Shown: in pieces, positions 19,990-29,345 of the stretch | Layout: each line of letters begins with the position of its first letter | Position numbering within the stretch: the stretch's first letter is position 1 | DNA from: Tessaracoccus antarcticus | GTDB lineage: Bacteria > Actinomycetota > Actinomycetes > Propionibacteriales > Propionibacteriaceae | Direction: 5' to 3' | DNA length: 64,000 bases | NCBI RefSeq assembly: GCF_003688855.1 | Contig: NZ_REFW01000001.1 | Location: forward strand, 1,240,001-1,304,000 | Program-made: the position numbers and the translations under genes | Notes under the pieces: model-generated | Database searches by the model: none | The model's input: only the letters and a program-made list of their open reading frames with translations | Told to the model about the DNA's origin: nothing

Positions 19990-20994
19990 TCAGGTGGCTG
20001 TGCTTTCCCGGAACCGTAGCTCCCATGGGACGAAGATGCGCTCAGGGCCCTGTGAGCCTCCCTCGATGGTCAGGATGAGGCGGTCGATGGCGATGCTGGC
20101 CAACGCTGCCAGGTCCGGGGCCACCGTGGTGAGGGATGGGGTGTGGAATCGACCCTCGGGGATGTCGTCGAATCCCACCACGGCGATGTCCTCCGGGATG
20201 CGAACCCCTCGTTCGAGGCAGGCGCGCATCGCCCCGATGGCAAGGAGGTCGTTGAAGGCGAAGACTGCGTCGGGCCGTTCCTGCTCCGGCAAGTCCAGGA
20301 GTTGTTGCATGGCGGAGTAGCCGTGCTCGCGGTCGAACTGTCGGACGCGGACGATCCTCTTGCCGGGGAGCCGAAGGCCGGCGTCCTCGACGGCCGACTG
20401 GAACCCCTCCAGCCTGACCGACGAGGTGCCCTGGATGGGCTCACGTCCGATGGCGGCCAACCGCCGACGACCGGATGCGAGCAGGAACTCCCCGACGGCG
20501 CGGGACGCCGCCACCGAGTCCACCGAAATGTGGTCCACACCGCTCGGCACGGCCCGTTCGCCGAGGAGCACCAGTGGCACGGAACTGTGGCGTGCGTCGA
20601 TCTCGGCCGCCGTGAGGCCCAGGGGCGAGAGGATGACACCGTCCACCATCTGACCGCTCATGCCGGAGAGGGCGAGCCTTTCCTGTTCCTTGTCCGCCCC
20701 CGTGATGTCCATGAGCAGGATGTAGCCGCGTCGCGTGGCCTGCGCAGCGAGGTGGGACGCCAACTCGGAGAAGTAGGGCGAGTCCAGTTGTGGCACGGCC
20801 AGTGCGATGAACCCACCGCGCCCGTGTTTGAGTTGGCGCGCCGCCAGATTGGGACGGTAGCCGAGCGCGTCCAGTGAGGCCTGTACGCGCGAGCGCATCG
20901 TCGCGCTGATGTTGGGGCGCGCGTTGACCACGTTGGAGACGGTCTTCACCGACACGCCTGCGTGTTCGGCTACATCCTTGAGGGTGGTGGCCAT
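19990..20994 (-). CDS. LacI-family transcriptional repressor
   Basis: 334 aa. The N-terminal HTH is TTLKDVAEHAGVSVKTVSNV with the hinge helix NLAARQLKHGR, followed by a periplasmic-binding-protein-like effector domain. ATG 20994 begins exactly at the HTH. It is divergent from a sugar ABC transporter-glycosidase operon and most likely represses it, releasing DNA when a sugar binds. Both starts face an intergenic region with an 11-bp inverted repeat, which is a likely operator. Confidence 0.9.
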   Translation of the reverse strand: MATTLKDVAEHAGVSVKTVSNVVNARPNISATMRSRVQASLDALGYRPNLAARQLKHGRGGFIALAVPQLDSPYFSELASHLAAQATRRGYILLMDITGADKEQERLALSGMSGQMVDGVILSPLGLTAAEIDARHSSVPLVLLGERAVPSGVDHISVDSVAASRAVGEFLLASGRRRLAAIGREPIQGTSSVRLEGFQSAVEDAGLRLPGKRIVRVRQFDREHGYSAMQQLLDLPEQERPDAVFAFNDLLAIGAMRACLERGVRIPEDIAVVGFDDIPEGRFHTPSLTTVAPDLAALASIAIDRLILTIEGGSQGPERIFVPWELRFRESTAT

Positions 20995-21044
20995 GGGCTC
21001 ATCGTAGGGCGTGCGGATGATCTTGCGAAAGCGCTGGACAAAGC

Positions 21045-21088
21045 GTTTACAACGGTGCAAACTGGTCAAACGGTTATCCGTTGTAAAC
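21045..21088. promoter_or_regulatory. LacI-type operator: 11-bp perfect inverted repeat
   Basis: GTTTACAACGG at 21045-21055 is matched by CCGTTGTAAAC at 21078-21088. Each arm contains a TTGTAAAC half-site typical of LacI-family operators. The left arm extends into ACAAAGCGTTTACAA, itself a near-palindrome. The 22-nt gap holds further AAAC/GGTTAT half-site-like words. Confidence 0.65.
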
Positions 21089-21116
21089 CACCTTCACCGA
21101 GGAAGGACCTCACCCC

Positions 21117-22466
21117 ATGGTTGCTCCACACTTTTCTGCGCTGAACCGCCGGCGCTTCATGTCCCTCGCCGCCATCGGCGGCTCAGCCGCCGCCCTGGCG
21201 GCCTGCGGGGGTGGCTCATCCCCCCGTGACACGCTCGCCCCCACCGCCGCCCCGTCCGGGGATGGAGGGAAGGCCGGCTACGACGGGCCGGCAGTGAAGC
21301 TGGCCTTCTGGAACGGCTTCACGGGCGGCGACGGCCCCATGATGAAGAAACTGGTGGACCAGTTCTCCTCGGAACATGAGAACATCGCCGTCACCATGAC
21401 CACCATGCAGTGGGCCGACTACTACGCCAAGCTGCCCACGGCAGTCACCGCTGGCAAGGGCCCCGACATCGGCATCATGCACGTGGACTCCGTGGCCACG
21501 AACGCGGCCCGCAACGTCATCCAGCCCCTGGATGACGTGGCCAAGGCGCTGGATCTGAAGGAGAGCGATTTCGCGCCCGTGCCGTGGAAGGCGGGGATCT
21601 ACGCCGACAAGCGCTACTCCATCCCGCTCGACGTCCACCCGCTGGGGTTCTACTACAACAAGGACGTCATGGAGAAGGCGGGCCTCGACCCCGAGAAGCC
21701 GCCGACCACCAACGACGAATACCTGGCTGCGCTGGAAGAGTTGAAGAAGGCTGGTGTGCAGGGTCACTGGGCCACGCCGTTCCCGTTCACGGGCAGCATG
21801 ACCATTCAGAGCCTCATCTGGCAGTTTGGCGGACAACTGTTCGACGAGGCGGGCACCAAGGTGCTGTGGGCCGAGGAACCCGGCGTCACAGCCCTCACCT
21901 GGTACGCAGACCTCATCAAGAAGGGGTACTCCCCGGCCAAGGTCGCCCAGGACGCTGACTACATCGCCTTCAAGAATGGTGAAAACGCCTTCAACTGGAA
22001 CGGGATCTGGCAGGTCAACGATCTGAAGCAGACCAAGATCAACTGGGGCGTTGCCGCGCTACCCAACATTGGCGGCACCAAAGCCGCGTGGGCGGGTTCG
22101 CACCAGTTCGTGCTGCCGGTCCAGAAGACCCCGGATGACAACAAGGCTGTGGCATCGCGTGTCTTCATCAACTGGATCAGCGAGCAGTCACTGGCCTGGG
22201 CCGAAGCCGGCCAGGTGCCCGCCCGCAACTCTGTTCGCGAATCGGCGGAGTTCAAGGCTCTGAAGGAGCAGGCCGAGTTGGCCACACAGATCGATGACCT
22301 GCACTTCCCGCCGACCATCCCCGGCATCGGCGACTGCTTCGCTGAGTTCGAGAAGGCCTTCAACGCCGTGCTGCTCTCCGGGACGGATCCGGCCAAGGCG
22401 CTGGAGGACTCCGCCAAGCGCGCCCAGAAGATCCTCGAGGACAATGCCAAGAAGTACAACCGCTGA
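21117..22466 (+). CDS. Sugar ABC transporter substrate-binding lipoprotein
   Basis: 449 aa. The N-terminus combines a twin-arginine stretch (NRRRFMSLAA) with a lipobox (LAAC, Cys about 30), so export is probably by Tat followed by lipidation. The mature domain is a cluster 1 (MalE/UgpB-like) oligosaccharide-binding fold: VKLAFWNGFTGGDG, GPDIGIMHVDS and YSIPLDVHPLGFYYNKD. ATG 21117 has GAGGAAGGA at 21099-21107. First gene of the operon; the ATPase is not encoded here, so a shared MsiK-type ATPase elsewhere is likely. Confidence 0.9.
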   Translation: MVAPHFSALNRRRFMSLAAIGGSAAALAACGGGSSPRDTLAPTAAPSGDGGKAGYDGPAVKLAFWNGFTGGDGPMMKKLVDQFSSEHENIAVTMTTMQWADYYAKLPTAVTAGKGPDIGIMHVDSVATNAARNVIQPLDDVAKALDLKESDFAPVPWKAGIYADKRYSIPLDVHPLGFYYNKDVMEKAGLDPEKPPTTNDEYLAALEELKKAGVQGHWATPFPFTGSMTIQSLIWQFGGQLFDEAGTKVLWAEEPGVTALTWYADLIKKGYSPAKVAQDADYIAFKNGENAFNWNGIWQVNDLKQTKINWGVAALPNIGGTKAAWAGSHQFVLPVQKTPDDNKAVASRVFINWISEQSLAWAEAGQVPARNSVRESAEFKALKEQAELATQIDDLHFPPTIPGIGDCFAEFEKAFNAVLLSGTDPAKALEDSAKRAQKILEDNAKKYNR

Positions 22467-22469
22467 GCC

Positions 22470-23441
22470 ATGGCGGCCACATTGAAGGGACGGGCGAGCC
22501 GAAGGTCCGGCTCGCCCCTGACCCCCTACCTGTTCCTGACCCCCTACCTGGCCATCTTCGTCACGTTCGTGGTCATCCCGGCGGTGTTCGGCATCTGGAT
22601 CAGCCTGCACGACTGGGACTACATGCTGGACTCCCAGATCTTCCTGGGACTTCGGAACTACGCGGACCTGCTGGATGAGACCTCCCTGCCGTACCCCGAA
22701 TTCTGGAACGGCATGAAGAACACCCTGATCTTCACGGTGGCCAGCGTGCCGTTCCTGATCGTCATCCCGCTGTTGCTGGCGATGTTGCTGAACGTCAGGT
22801 TCCCCGGGCGCACGTTCTTCCGGGCGATGTTCTTCGCCCCCTACGTGCTGGGCGTGGCTGTCATCGGCCTCATGTGGCGCTACCTGCTGGATGGCAACTT
22901 CGGGATCATCAACTCAATTTTTCGCACCGACATCCAGTGGACCACGGACCAGCCGTGGGCCTGGGTGGCCCTGGTGGGGGTCACGGTGTGGTGGACGATG
23001 GGGTTCAACGCCATCATCTACCTCGCCGGCCTGGGGGACATTCCTGCAGAGCAGTACGAGGCTGCCGCGCTGGATGGTGCGGGATGGTGGAACAAGTTCG
23101 TCTACGTCACCCTCCCCGGCCTTCGGCCCGTCCTCATTTTCATCATGATCACCACGATTCTGGCGAGCGCCAACATGTTCGGCCAGTCCTACATCATCAC
23201 CAACGGAGGGCCGACGGAGTCCACGAAGACGGCCATCATGACCATCACGGAACTGGGCCTGCGTCGCTACCAGATGGGTGCCGCGGCGGCAGAGAGTTAC
23301 GTGCTGGCCGCGTTCCTCGCGCTGGTGTCCATCGCCAACTTCTGGTTGCTGCGGGACAGGGAAGCCGCGAAGGAGCGGCGCGAACTCAAGGCGGAGCGCC
23401 GGGAAATAGATGAGACGCGGCGTGCGGGGGCCTCGGCATGA
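22470..23441 (+). CDS. Sugar ABC transporter permease (MalF type)
   Basis: 323 aa, six TM helices. The EAA loop is EQYEAAALDGAGWWNKFVYV, the contact site for the ATPase. The N-terminus is basic (KGRASRRSGS) and precedes helix 1 (YLFLTPYLAIFVTFVV). It starts 4 nt after the binding-protein stop and overlaps the next permease by 4 nt (ATGA). Confidence 0.9.
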   Translation: MAATLKGRASRRSGSPLTPYLFLTPYLAIFVTFVVIPAVFGIWISLHDWDYMLDSQIFLGLRNYADLLDETSLPYPEFWNGMKNTLIFTVASVPFLIVIPLLLAMLLNVRFPGRTFFRAMFFAPYVLGVAVIGLMWRYLLDGNFGIINSIFRTDIQWTTDQPWAWVALVGVTVWWTMGFNAIIYLAGLGDIPAEQYEAAALDGAGWWNKFVYVTLPGLRPVLIFIMITTILASANMFGQSYIITNGGPTESTKTAIMTITELGLRRYQMGAAAAESYVLAAFLALVSIANFWLLRDREAAKERRELKAERREIDETRRAGASA

Positions 23442-24265
23442 AGCGAGTCGCGCGGAACCCTCTGCTCTGGATACTCCTGGCGATCCTGTCCATCATCTTC
23501 CTGGGGCCCCTGCTCATCATGTTCTTCACGTCGCTGAAGACGGCCGGTGAGTCCCAGTCCGTTCCTCCCACGCTGTGGCCACAGGCGCCGACGTTGCGTG
23601 CCTATGACATCCTGCTCAGCGCCGCTGACAACCCGATCTTCCTCTGGTTCGCCAACTCGATGGTGGCAGCCACCCTGCACGCCCTCCTGGTGGTCGTCAC
23701 CGCATCCCTGGCGGGATACGCGCTGGCGCGCATGGAGTTCGCGGGCCGCAACATCATCTTCGGCCTCATCATCTCCACACTGTTCGTCCCGGGCTTCATC
23801 TTCCTCATGCCGAACTTCCTCCTCCTGGACGCGTTCGGCTGGCTTGACACGCTCCTGGCCATCATCATTCCGGGGGCGGCCGGTGCGTTCGGTGTCTTCT
23901 TCATGCGTCAGTTCTTCCTGGGACTCCCGAAGGAATTCGAGGAGAGCGCGCGCATCGACGGCGCCGGGCCGTTCACGACGTTCCTGCGCATCATGCTGCC
24001 CAACGCCATGCCCGCCATGGTGACGCTGCTGGTGCTGGCCTTCCTCGCCAACTGGAACGACTTCATCTGGCCGCTGTACGTCTTGTTCAGCGACGCGCGA
24101 CTCACACTGCCGGTCGGCCTCACGAAACTGCAGGGTGCCTACACCATCGACTACCCCGTCATCATGGCCGGAGCCGTCATCGCTTCGCTGCCGGTGTTGA
24201 TCCTCTACATCTTCGTGCAGCGCTACGTCATCGAGGGTGTGGCCAGCGGCGGGGTGAAGGGATGA
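23438..24265 (+). CDS. Sugar ABC transporter permease (MalG type)
   Basis: 275 aa, six TM helices. The EAA loop is EFEESARIDGAGPFTTFLRI. It forms the transmembrane pore with the preceding permease. The ATGA overlap at each end shows tight translational coupling with the permease before it and the GH43 gene after it. Confidence 0.9.
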   Translation: MKRVARNPLLWILLAILSIIFLGPLLIMFFTSLKTAGESQSVPPTLWPQAPTLRAYDILLSAADNPIFLWFANSMVAATLHALLVVVTASLAGYALARMEFAGRNIIFGLIISTLFVPGFIFLMPNFLLLDAFGWLDTLLAIIIPGAAGAFGVFFMRQFFLGLPKEFEESARIDGAGPFTTFLRIMLPNAMPAMVTLLVLAFLANWNDFIWPLYVLFSDARLTLPVGLTKLQGAYTIDYPVIMAGAVIASLPVLILYIFVQRYVIEGVASGGVKG

Positions 24266-25311
24266 CGTCGACGCGAGGGCTCACCCAGCTCCTGGCCCCT
24301 CTCCTGCTGGTGGCAGGCCTGGTGGGATGCTCCGGCACGCCCACGAGCCCCAGCACCTCTCCCAACCCCACGAAGGAGGAATCCTCGATGACCGAGGGCT
24401 TCACCAACCCCGTGTACGCCACCAACTTTGCCGATCCGCACATCCTGGCCGACGGGGACGGCTTCATTGCCTTCGCCACCAACGGCAACACCATGAACGT
24501 CCAAACGGCCACCAGTGACGACATGGTCACGTGGCAACAGGGAAGTGACGCCCTGCCTGTGCTTCCGGTGTGGAGTTCGCCCGGCAAGGTGTGGGCGCCG
24601 GAAACCATCAAGTGGACGGACGGAACCTACCGGATGTACTACACGACCATGGTGGTGGGTCAGGACAGGCAGTGCCTGTCGGTGGCGACCTCCGACACCG
24701 CGGCGGGGCCCTACGTGGATGACTCCACAGCCCCCGTGGTCTGCGAGAAGGACGAAGGCGGCTCCATCGACAGTTCGCCGTTCATCGCCTCCGACGGCAC
24801 GGCGTGGCTCTACTGGAAGAACGACGGCAACCACATCGGGGTGGACACTTTCATCCGCGTCGCCCGGCTCTCCGCTGACGGGATGTCCACCGAGGGCGAG
24901 ACCACGGACGTTCTGCAGCAGGACCTCCCATGGGAGGACATGCTCGTCGAGGGCCCCAACGTCTGGGAACACGACGGCAAGTTCCACATGTTCTACTCCG
25001 GCAACGGGTACTGGACCGACAAGTACGCGGTGGGCCACGCCGTCGGCGACTCCCCGACGGGACCCTTCACCAAGGACCCGGAACCCGTCCTGACGACCAA
25101 CGACGTCGCTGCCGGGCCCGGCCACAACTCGCTCATCGAGGTGGGGGACCAGCTGTGGATGGTGTACCACGCGTGGGAGCCGGGCGCCGTCGGTGACGAG
25201 GCCACCGGGCGCCAGATGTGGCTCTCGCGTGTCTCGTTCACCGACGACGGCGGCGTCGAGGTGGAACCGCCGCTGGTCGAGAATCCCGAAGCACCGAAGA
25301 AGGCATCATGA
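24262..25311 (+). CDS. Glycoside hydrolase family 43-like lipoprotein
   Basis: 349 aa. A signal peptide with lipobox LVGC (Cys23) anchors it outside the membrane. The five-bladed propeller has the GH43 triad: base D58 in NFADPHI, pKa modulator D170 in GSIDSSPF, and acid E230 in MLVEGPNV. GH43 members release arabinose or xylose from arabinan, xylan or arabinogalactan; the exact linkage cannot be read here. Its place after two permeases suggests that surface hydrolysis feeds the transporter. Confidence 0.85.
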   Translation: MTSTRGLTQLLAPLLLVAGLVGCSGTPTSPSTSPNPTKEESSMTEGFTNPVYATNFADPHILADGDGFIAFATNGNTMNVQTATSDDMVTWQQGSDALPVLPVWSSPGKVWAPETIKWTDGTYRMYYTTMVVGQDRQCLSVATSDTAAGPYVDDSTAPVVCEKDEGGSIDSSPFIASDGTAWLYWKNDGNHIGVDTFIRVARLSADGMSTEGETTDVLQQDLPWEDMLVEGPNVWEHDGKFHMFYSGNGYWTDKYAVGHAVGDSPTGPFTKDPEPVLTTNDVAAGPGHNSLIEVGDQLWMVYHAWEPGAVGDEATGRQMWLSRVSFTDDGGVEVEPPLVENPEAPKKAS

Positions 25312-27149
25312 CCGTGCAGCAGATCCCACGCGCCGAGCATCCCCGCCCACAGTTCCTGCGCGACCGCTGGCTCACGCTGAACGGGGTGTGGGAGTTCGAG
25401 AGGGATCCCGGTGACTCCGGGCTGGAGCGTGGCCTCCTGGCGCGCACCCTGCGCGACGAGATCCTGGTGCCCTTCGCGCCCGAGTCGGAGCTCTCGGGCA
25501 TCGGGGACACGGACTTCCACGAGGCGGTCTGGTACCGGCGCCGTATCGCCGTGCCCGAGGACTGGCCCGCGGGCGACCGCGTGTTGCTGCACTGCCAGGC
25601 CATCGACCACGACGCCACGGTGTGGCTGGATGGCGTGGAGGTAGGCCGCCACCGCGGTGGGCACTCGTCGTTCACCCTGGACGTCACGTCGGCTCTCGAC
25701 GGACGACGCGAGGCCGACCTGGTCATTCGTGCGCGGGACCCGCGTCATGAGGTGTTGCCCCGCGGTAAGCAGGCCACGTGGTTCGGCAACACGCACTGCA
25801 ACTACACGAGGACCACCGGCATCTGGCAGAGCGTCTGGTTGGAATCCGTGCCCACCTCCCACCTGGTGCGCCCACGGATCACGCCGGACGCCGGTCGCGC
25901 AACGTTCGACCTGGACGCAGCCGTGGCCCACGGCCGACCCGGCCAGAGGGTGCGCGCCGTCCTCAGCGACGGCGACGGGGAGGTGGCCCGCGACGAGGCC
26001 GTCGTCGGCATGACCATGGTCCCGTCCCTGCGGCTTGTGCTGCCGCAGGACCGCCGTCGACTGTGGTGCCCCGAGGACCCCCACCTGTATGACCTGGAGT
26101 TCACGCTGCTGGGCGAGGACGGCACTGTCATCGACAGCCTTGCCTCCTATGCGGGGCTGCGCTCCGTCAGCATCGACGGCCAGAGGATCCTGCTCAACGG
26201 TGAGCCCGTCTTCCAGCGACTCGTGCTGGACCAGCAGTACTGGCCGGACGGCCTCATGACGGCGCCCTCGGATGCAGCGCTGGTGCGCGACATCGAGCTC
26301 GGCCTGGCAGCGGGATTCAACGGCGCCCGCCTCCACCAGAAGGTGGCAGAGGAACGCTTCCTCCACCACTGTGACCGCCTCGGCTATCTGCTCTGGGGAG
26401 AGTTCGCGGACTGGGGCGCATCAGGGCAGGGGCCGGCCGGGCACAACCAGGGCCAGACGCCGACGTTCGTGGCCCAGTGGGTGGAGGTGGTGGAGCGCGA
26501 CTATTCCCATCCCTCCATCATCGGGTGGTGCCCGCTCAACGAGACCCACCAGTACCTCCACGACCGCTTCACCGTCCTCGACGACGTCACGGCCGCCATG
26601 TACTGGGCCACCAAGGGGATGGATCGCACGCGCCCGGTCATCGACGCCTCCGGCTACAGCCACAGGGTGGCGGCCACTGATGTCTGGGACAGCCACGACT
26701 ACGAGCAGGACCCGGTGGAGTTCGGGAAGAAGATGTCGGGTCTGGAGCGAGGGGAGCCATTCGCCAACACCGGGGAGAACACGGGGTCTGCAGCTGACGG
26801 GGCCCCGACCTATTCACTGCCCTACGCAGGGCAGCCGTACTTCTGCAGTGAGTACGGCGGCGTCTGGTGGGTGCCGGAGGCGGCCCGCGAGGGGGATGAC
26901 AACTCGTGGGGCTACGGCCAACGGCCGGCCACCGAGGACGAGGTGTATGCCCGCATGGAGGGGCTCACCCGGGTCCTCGACCAGAACCCGTTGATGTTCG
27001 GCTACTGCTACACCCAGCTCACTGACGTGTTCCAGGAGAAGAACGGGATCTACGCCTTCGACCGGTCGGAAAAGTTCGACATGGAGCGGGTCCGCGCCAA
27101 CTTTGCCCACCCGGCTTCCTACGAGTCGCACCCTGCAGGCGCGGAGTGA
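25308..27149 (+). CDS. Glycoside hydrolase family 2 enzyme
   Basis: 613 aa, cytoplasmic (no signal). The jelly-roll N-terminal domain (WYRRRIAVPEDW, then WLDGVEVGRHRGGHSSF), Ig-like middle domain and TIM barrel follow in order. The acid/base pair is N411-E412 in CPLNETHQY and the nucleophile is E515 in FCSEYGGVW. GH2 covers beta-galactosidase, beta-glucuronidase, mannosidase and arabinosidase activities; I cannot choose. ATG 25308 overlaps the GH43 stop, so it is the last gene of the sugar operon and probably cleaves the imported oligosaccharide. Confidence 0.85.
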   Translation: MTVQQIPRAEHPRPQFLRDRWLTLNGVWEFERDPGDSGLERGLLARTLRDEILVPFAPESELSGIGDTDFHEAVWYRRRIAVPEDWPAGDRVLLHCQAIDHDATVWLDGVEVGRHRGGHSSFTLDVTSALDGRREADLVIRARDPRHEVLPRGKQATWFGNTHCNYTRTTGIWQSVWLESVPTSHLVRPRITPDAGRATFDLDAAVAHGRPGQRVRAVLSDGDGEVARDEAVVGMTMVPSLRLVLPQDRRRLWCPEDPHLYDLEFTLLGEDGTVIDSLASYAGLRSVSIDGQRILLNGEPVFQRLVLDQQYWPDGLMTAPSDAALVRDIELGLAAGFNGARLHQKVAEERFLHHCDRLGYLLWGEFADWGASGQGPAGHNQGQTPTFVAQWVEVVERDYSHPSIIGWCPLNETHQYLHDRFTVLDDVTAAMYWATKGMDRTRPVIDASGYSHRVAATDVWDSHDYEQDPVEFGKKMSGLERGEPFANTGENTGSAADGAPTYSLPYAGQPYFCSEYGGVWWVPEAAREGDDNSWGYGQRPATEDEVYARMEGLTRVLDQNPLMFGYCYTQLTDVFQEKNGIYAFDRSEKFDMERVRANFAHPASYESHPAGAE

Positions 27150-27168
27150 CAGGGCTGGTACTGGGCGG

Positions 27169-27552
27169 TCAGCGGCGACGCGAGGTGAGGATGCGGGAGT
27201 CGATGGCGTCGATCACGAGCAGGACAAGCAACGCGACACCGGCGACGATGACCCGGGTCGAAAGCGGCTCGAAGCACTGGGTGCCCAGCACCACGATGGA
27301 GTAGCAGAGGCCGATGACCACCGCCTCGGTGGAGGCCTTGAGCTGACCGACCAGCATCACGACGCGCCCGCCGAAGCCCAGCGCGATCATGGCCGTGCCG
27401 AGGACCACGAGTGGTGTCGCCTTCTGGAACGTCGGAATCTGGATGAGCAGCAACATGAGGGCCGCGAGCACGATGGTGCCGATGATGATGATCACCGACG
27501 ACCACCCGAAGGCTCGGGGTTCGCGGGTCTGCGACGAGGAAGTGCTGGTCAT
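27169..27552 (-). CDS. Four-helix membrane protein, unknown function
   Basis: 127 aa from ATG 27552, preceded by GGAG at 8 nt. Four hydrophobic helices are visible, with a short polar N-terminus rich in Ser/Thr and a basic end (TSRRR). No family recognised. Convergent with the GH2 gene. Confidence 0.65.
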   Translation of the reverse strand: MTSTSSSQTREPRAFGWSSVIIIIGTIVLAALMLLLIQIPTFQKATPLVVLGTAMIALGFGGRVVMLVGQLKASTEAVVIGLCYSIVVLGTQCFEPLSTRVIVAGVALLVLLVIDAIDSRILTSRRR

Positions 27553-27630
27553 GGTGTGCTCCACAGCTTGTCGGTATCACTGCTTGTCAGTGGTGACCAA
27601 TCGTCCCACAGTCCCGGGTTGCACCGGGGA

Positions 27631-28680
27631 TCACGGGACGCGTTTGGTCCACTCGTCTGAGGAGAACTTGGTGTCGACCAGGTGCTGGGCCTCCGACAGC
27701 TCGGATTCGCTGTAGTCACGGCGCATCGTCTCGTAGCGGCCCTCGAAGTGATGCAGGAAGGCAGCGATGATCTCGTCGCGGGGCATGTGCGTCTGCGAAC
27801 GAAGCGGGTCGACGCGCTTGTTGGCCGACTTGGTGCCCTTGTCGGACATCTTCTCGCGCCCGATGCGCAGCACTTCGAGCATTTTGTCGGCGTCGATGTC
27901 GTAGGCCATGGTCACGTGGTGCAGCACCACGCCACCGGCGAGGCGACGCTGCGCCGCTCCGGCAATCTTGCCCTTGTCAGAGGCGATGTCGTTGAGGGGG
28001 ACGTAGCGGGCGTTGACTCCCAGCTCCGCCAGCGCACCCATGACCCACTCGTCGAGGAACGCGTAACTGCGCTCGAAACTGAGGCCCTCCACCAGTGACG
28101 TGGGGGCGATGAGTGAGTAGGTCACGCAGTTGCCCTGCTCCATGAACATGGCACCGCCACCGGTGATGCGGCGCACGACGTTGATGCCGTGGCGTTGCCG
28201 GCCCTCGTCGTCGATCTCGTTCCTGTAGGACTGGAAGGAGCCGATGACCACCAGCGGCCGGTCCCAGTCCCAGATCCGCAGGCAGGGGTTGATCGTGCCG
28301 GCGGCCAGTTCTCTGGCCATGACCTCGTCGAGGGCCACATGCATCCGGGGATCCATGGTGACGGGGCCGATGACGTCGAAGGTGTGGTCAGACCAGTCGG
28401 TGGCGTGGCCGAGCGCGCGGCGCACGGCGATGCCCACGGCCTCGGGGGTGAAGCCCATGAGCCTGGCGCCGTCGGGGAGGCGTGACGAGATGGCGGCGGC
28501 GAGGTCGTCCACGGACGCATCGTCGGGCATGCCCATGAGGGCGCCGTTGATGTCGTCGAGGGCCTCGTCGGGTTCGAGGAAGAAATCGCCGGACAACGCC
28601 GCCCGGGTGATCCGCCCCTCCTCGGCCTCGATGTCGATTGCGACAAGCTTGCCGCCTGGAACCTTGTACTCACCACGCAT
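27631..28680 (-). CDS. lplA: Lipoate-protein ligase A
   Basis: 349 aa. Residues 1-90 resemble the LplA accessory (C-terminal-type) domain placed at the N-terminus. The catalytic domain follows, with NVVRRITGGGAMFMEQGN (the RRxTGGG lipoate/ATP motif) and the DKGKIAGAAQRR lysine region. It attaches lipoate to 2-oxoacid dehydrogenase or glycine-cleavage proteins. ATG 28680 is supported by a TAGGGT box 7 nt upstream. The accessory-first order is the notable feature. Confidence 0.85.
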   Translation of the reverse strand: MRGEYKVPGGKLVAIDIEAEEGRITRAALSGDFFLEPDEALDDINGALMGMPDDASVDDLAAAISSRLPDGARLMGFTPEAVGIAVRRALGHATDWSDHTFDVIGPVTMDPRMHVALDEVMARELAAGTINPCLRIWDWDRPLVVIGSFQSYRNEIDDEGRQRHGINVVRRITGGGAMFMEQGNCVTYSLIAPTSLVEGLSFERSYAFLDEWVMGALAELGVNARYVPLNDIASDKGKIAGAAQRRLAGGVVLHHVTMAYDIDADKMLEVLRIGREKMSDKGTKSANKRVDPLRSQTHMPRDEIIAAFLHHFEGRYETMRRDYSESELSEAQHLVDTKFSSDEWTKRVP

Positions 28681-28687
28681 GCGCTCG

Positions 28688-28693
28688 ACCCTA
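28688..28693 (-). promoter_or_regulatory. -10 box of leaderless lplA transcript
   Basis: TAGGGT on the minus strand, 7 nt before ATG 28680. Confidence 0.55.
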
Positions 28694-28810
28694 GCGCGCC
28701 CCCACGCTGCCGCGCGACGAAGGAGGGTCCCACATCGACCTCACGGGGAATTCGATACACCGACGTCGTTCCTCACGGCGGCACTCAGGGAACGGGGCGC
28801 ACCGCGTCGG

Positions 28811-29236
28811 TCAGGCCAGGGGCAGGTGCATCGGGGTGCTGCCGGCCGACTCCTCGTCGGCGTTGACCATGAACTGTGCGGCCCGGGTGACGTAGTCCCG
28901 CAGTTCTGCTTCGTCCGACGGGTCCAGGTCGACGGCGTCGATGGCAGCGTGCATGTGGTGCAGCCAGCGGTCGCGCTGCGTGGGTGTGACAGCGAAGGGT
29001 GCGTGACGCATGCGCAGACGGGGGTGGCCGCGGGTCTCGCTGTAGGTCTTGGGGCCGCCCCAGTACTGCTCCATGAACAGCAGCAGCCGCTCCTCGGCAG
29101 GCGCGAGGTTCTCCTCGGGATACAGCGCGCGCAGCGGCGGGTCCTCGGCGACGCCTTCATAGAAGACGCGAATCAGCTTCGCGAAGGTCTCACGTCCTCC
29201 GACGCGTTCGTACAAGGTTCCGGTCTGCTCGCTCAC
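28811..29236 (-). CDS. glbO: Group II truncated haemoglobin (HbO)
   Basis: 141 aa. Landmarks of group II globins: LYERVGGRETFAKLI, MEQYWGGPKTYSETRGHPRL (with the distal-site Trp and Tyr region) and LRMRHAPF with the proximal His. It binds O2 or NO at haem in the cytoplasm. Start is GTG 29236, without a clear ribosome-binding site. Confidence 0.92.
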   Translation of the reverse strand: MSEQTGTLYERVGGRETFAKLIRVFYEGVAEDPPLRALYPEENLAPAEERLLLFMEQYWGGPKTYSETRGHPRLRMRHAPFAVTPTQRDRWLHHMHAAIDAVDLDPSDEAELRDYVTRAAQFMVNADEESAGSTPMHLPLA

Positions 29237-29292
29237 GGGGCAAGTCTTCCAGAGCCACGGGTACTGGGCAGCTGCACTGCTGCCGCTGGACG

Positions 29293-29333
29293 CGACGAGG
29301 CGTGGGCAGGAACATCCTGCCCACGCCTCGTCG
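29293..29333 (-). terminator. Terminator of the Ggu-type transporter operon
   Basis: Perfect 19-bp stem around ACA, 13 nt beyond the binding-protein stop codon. Confidence 0.75.
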
Positions 29334-29345
29334 TGATGGAGTCGG

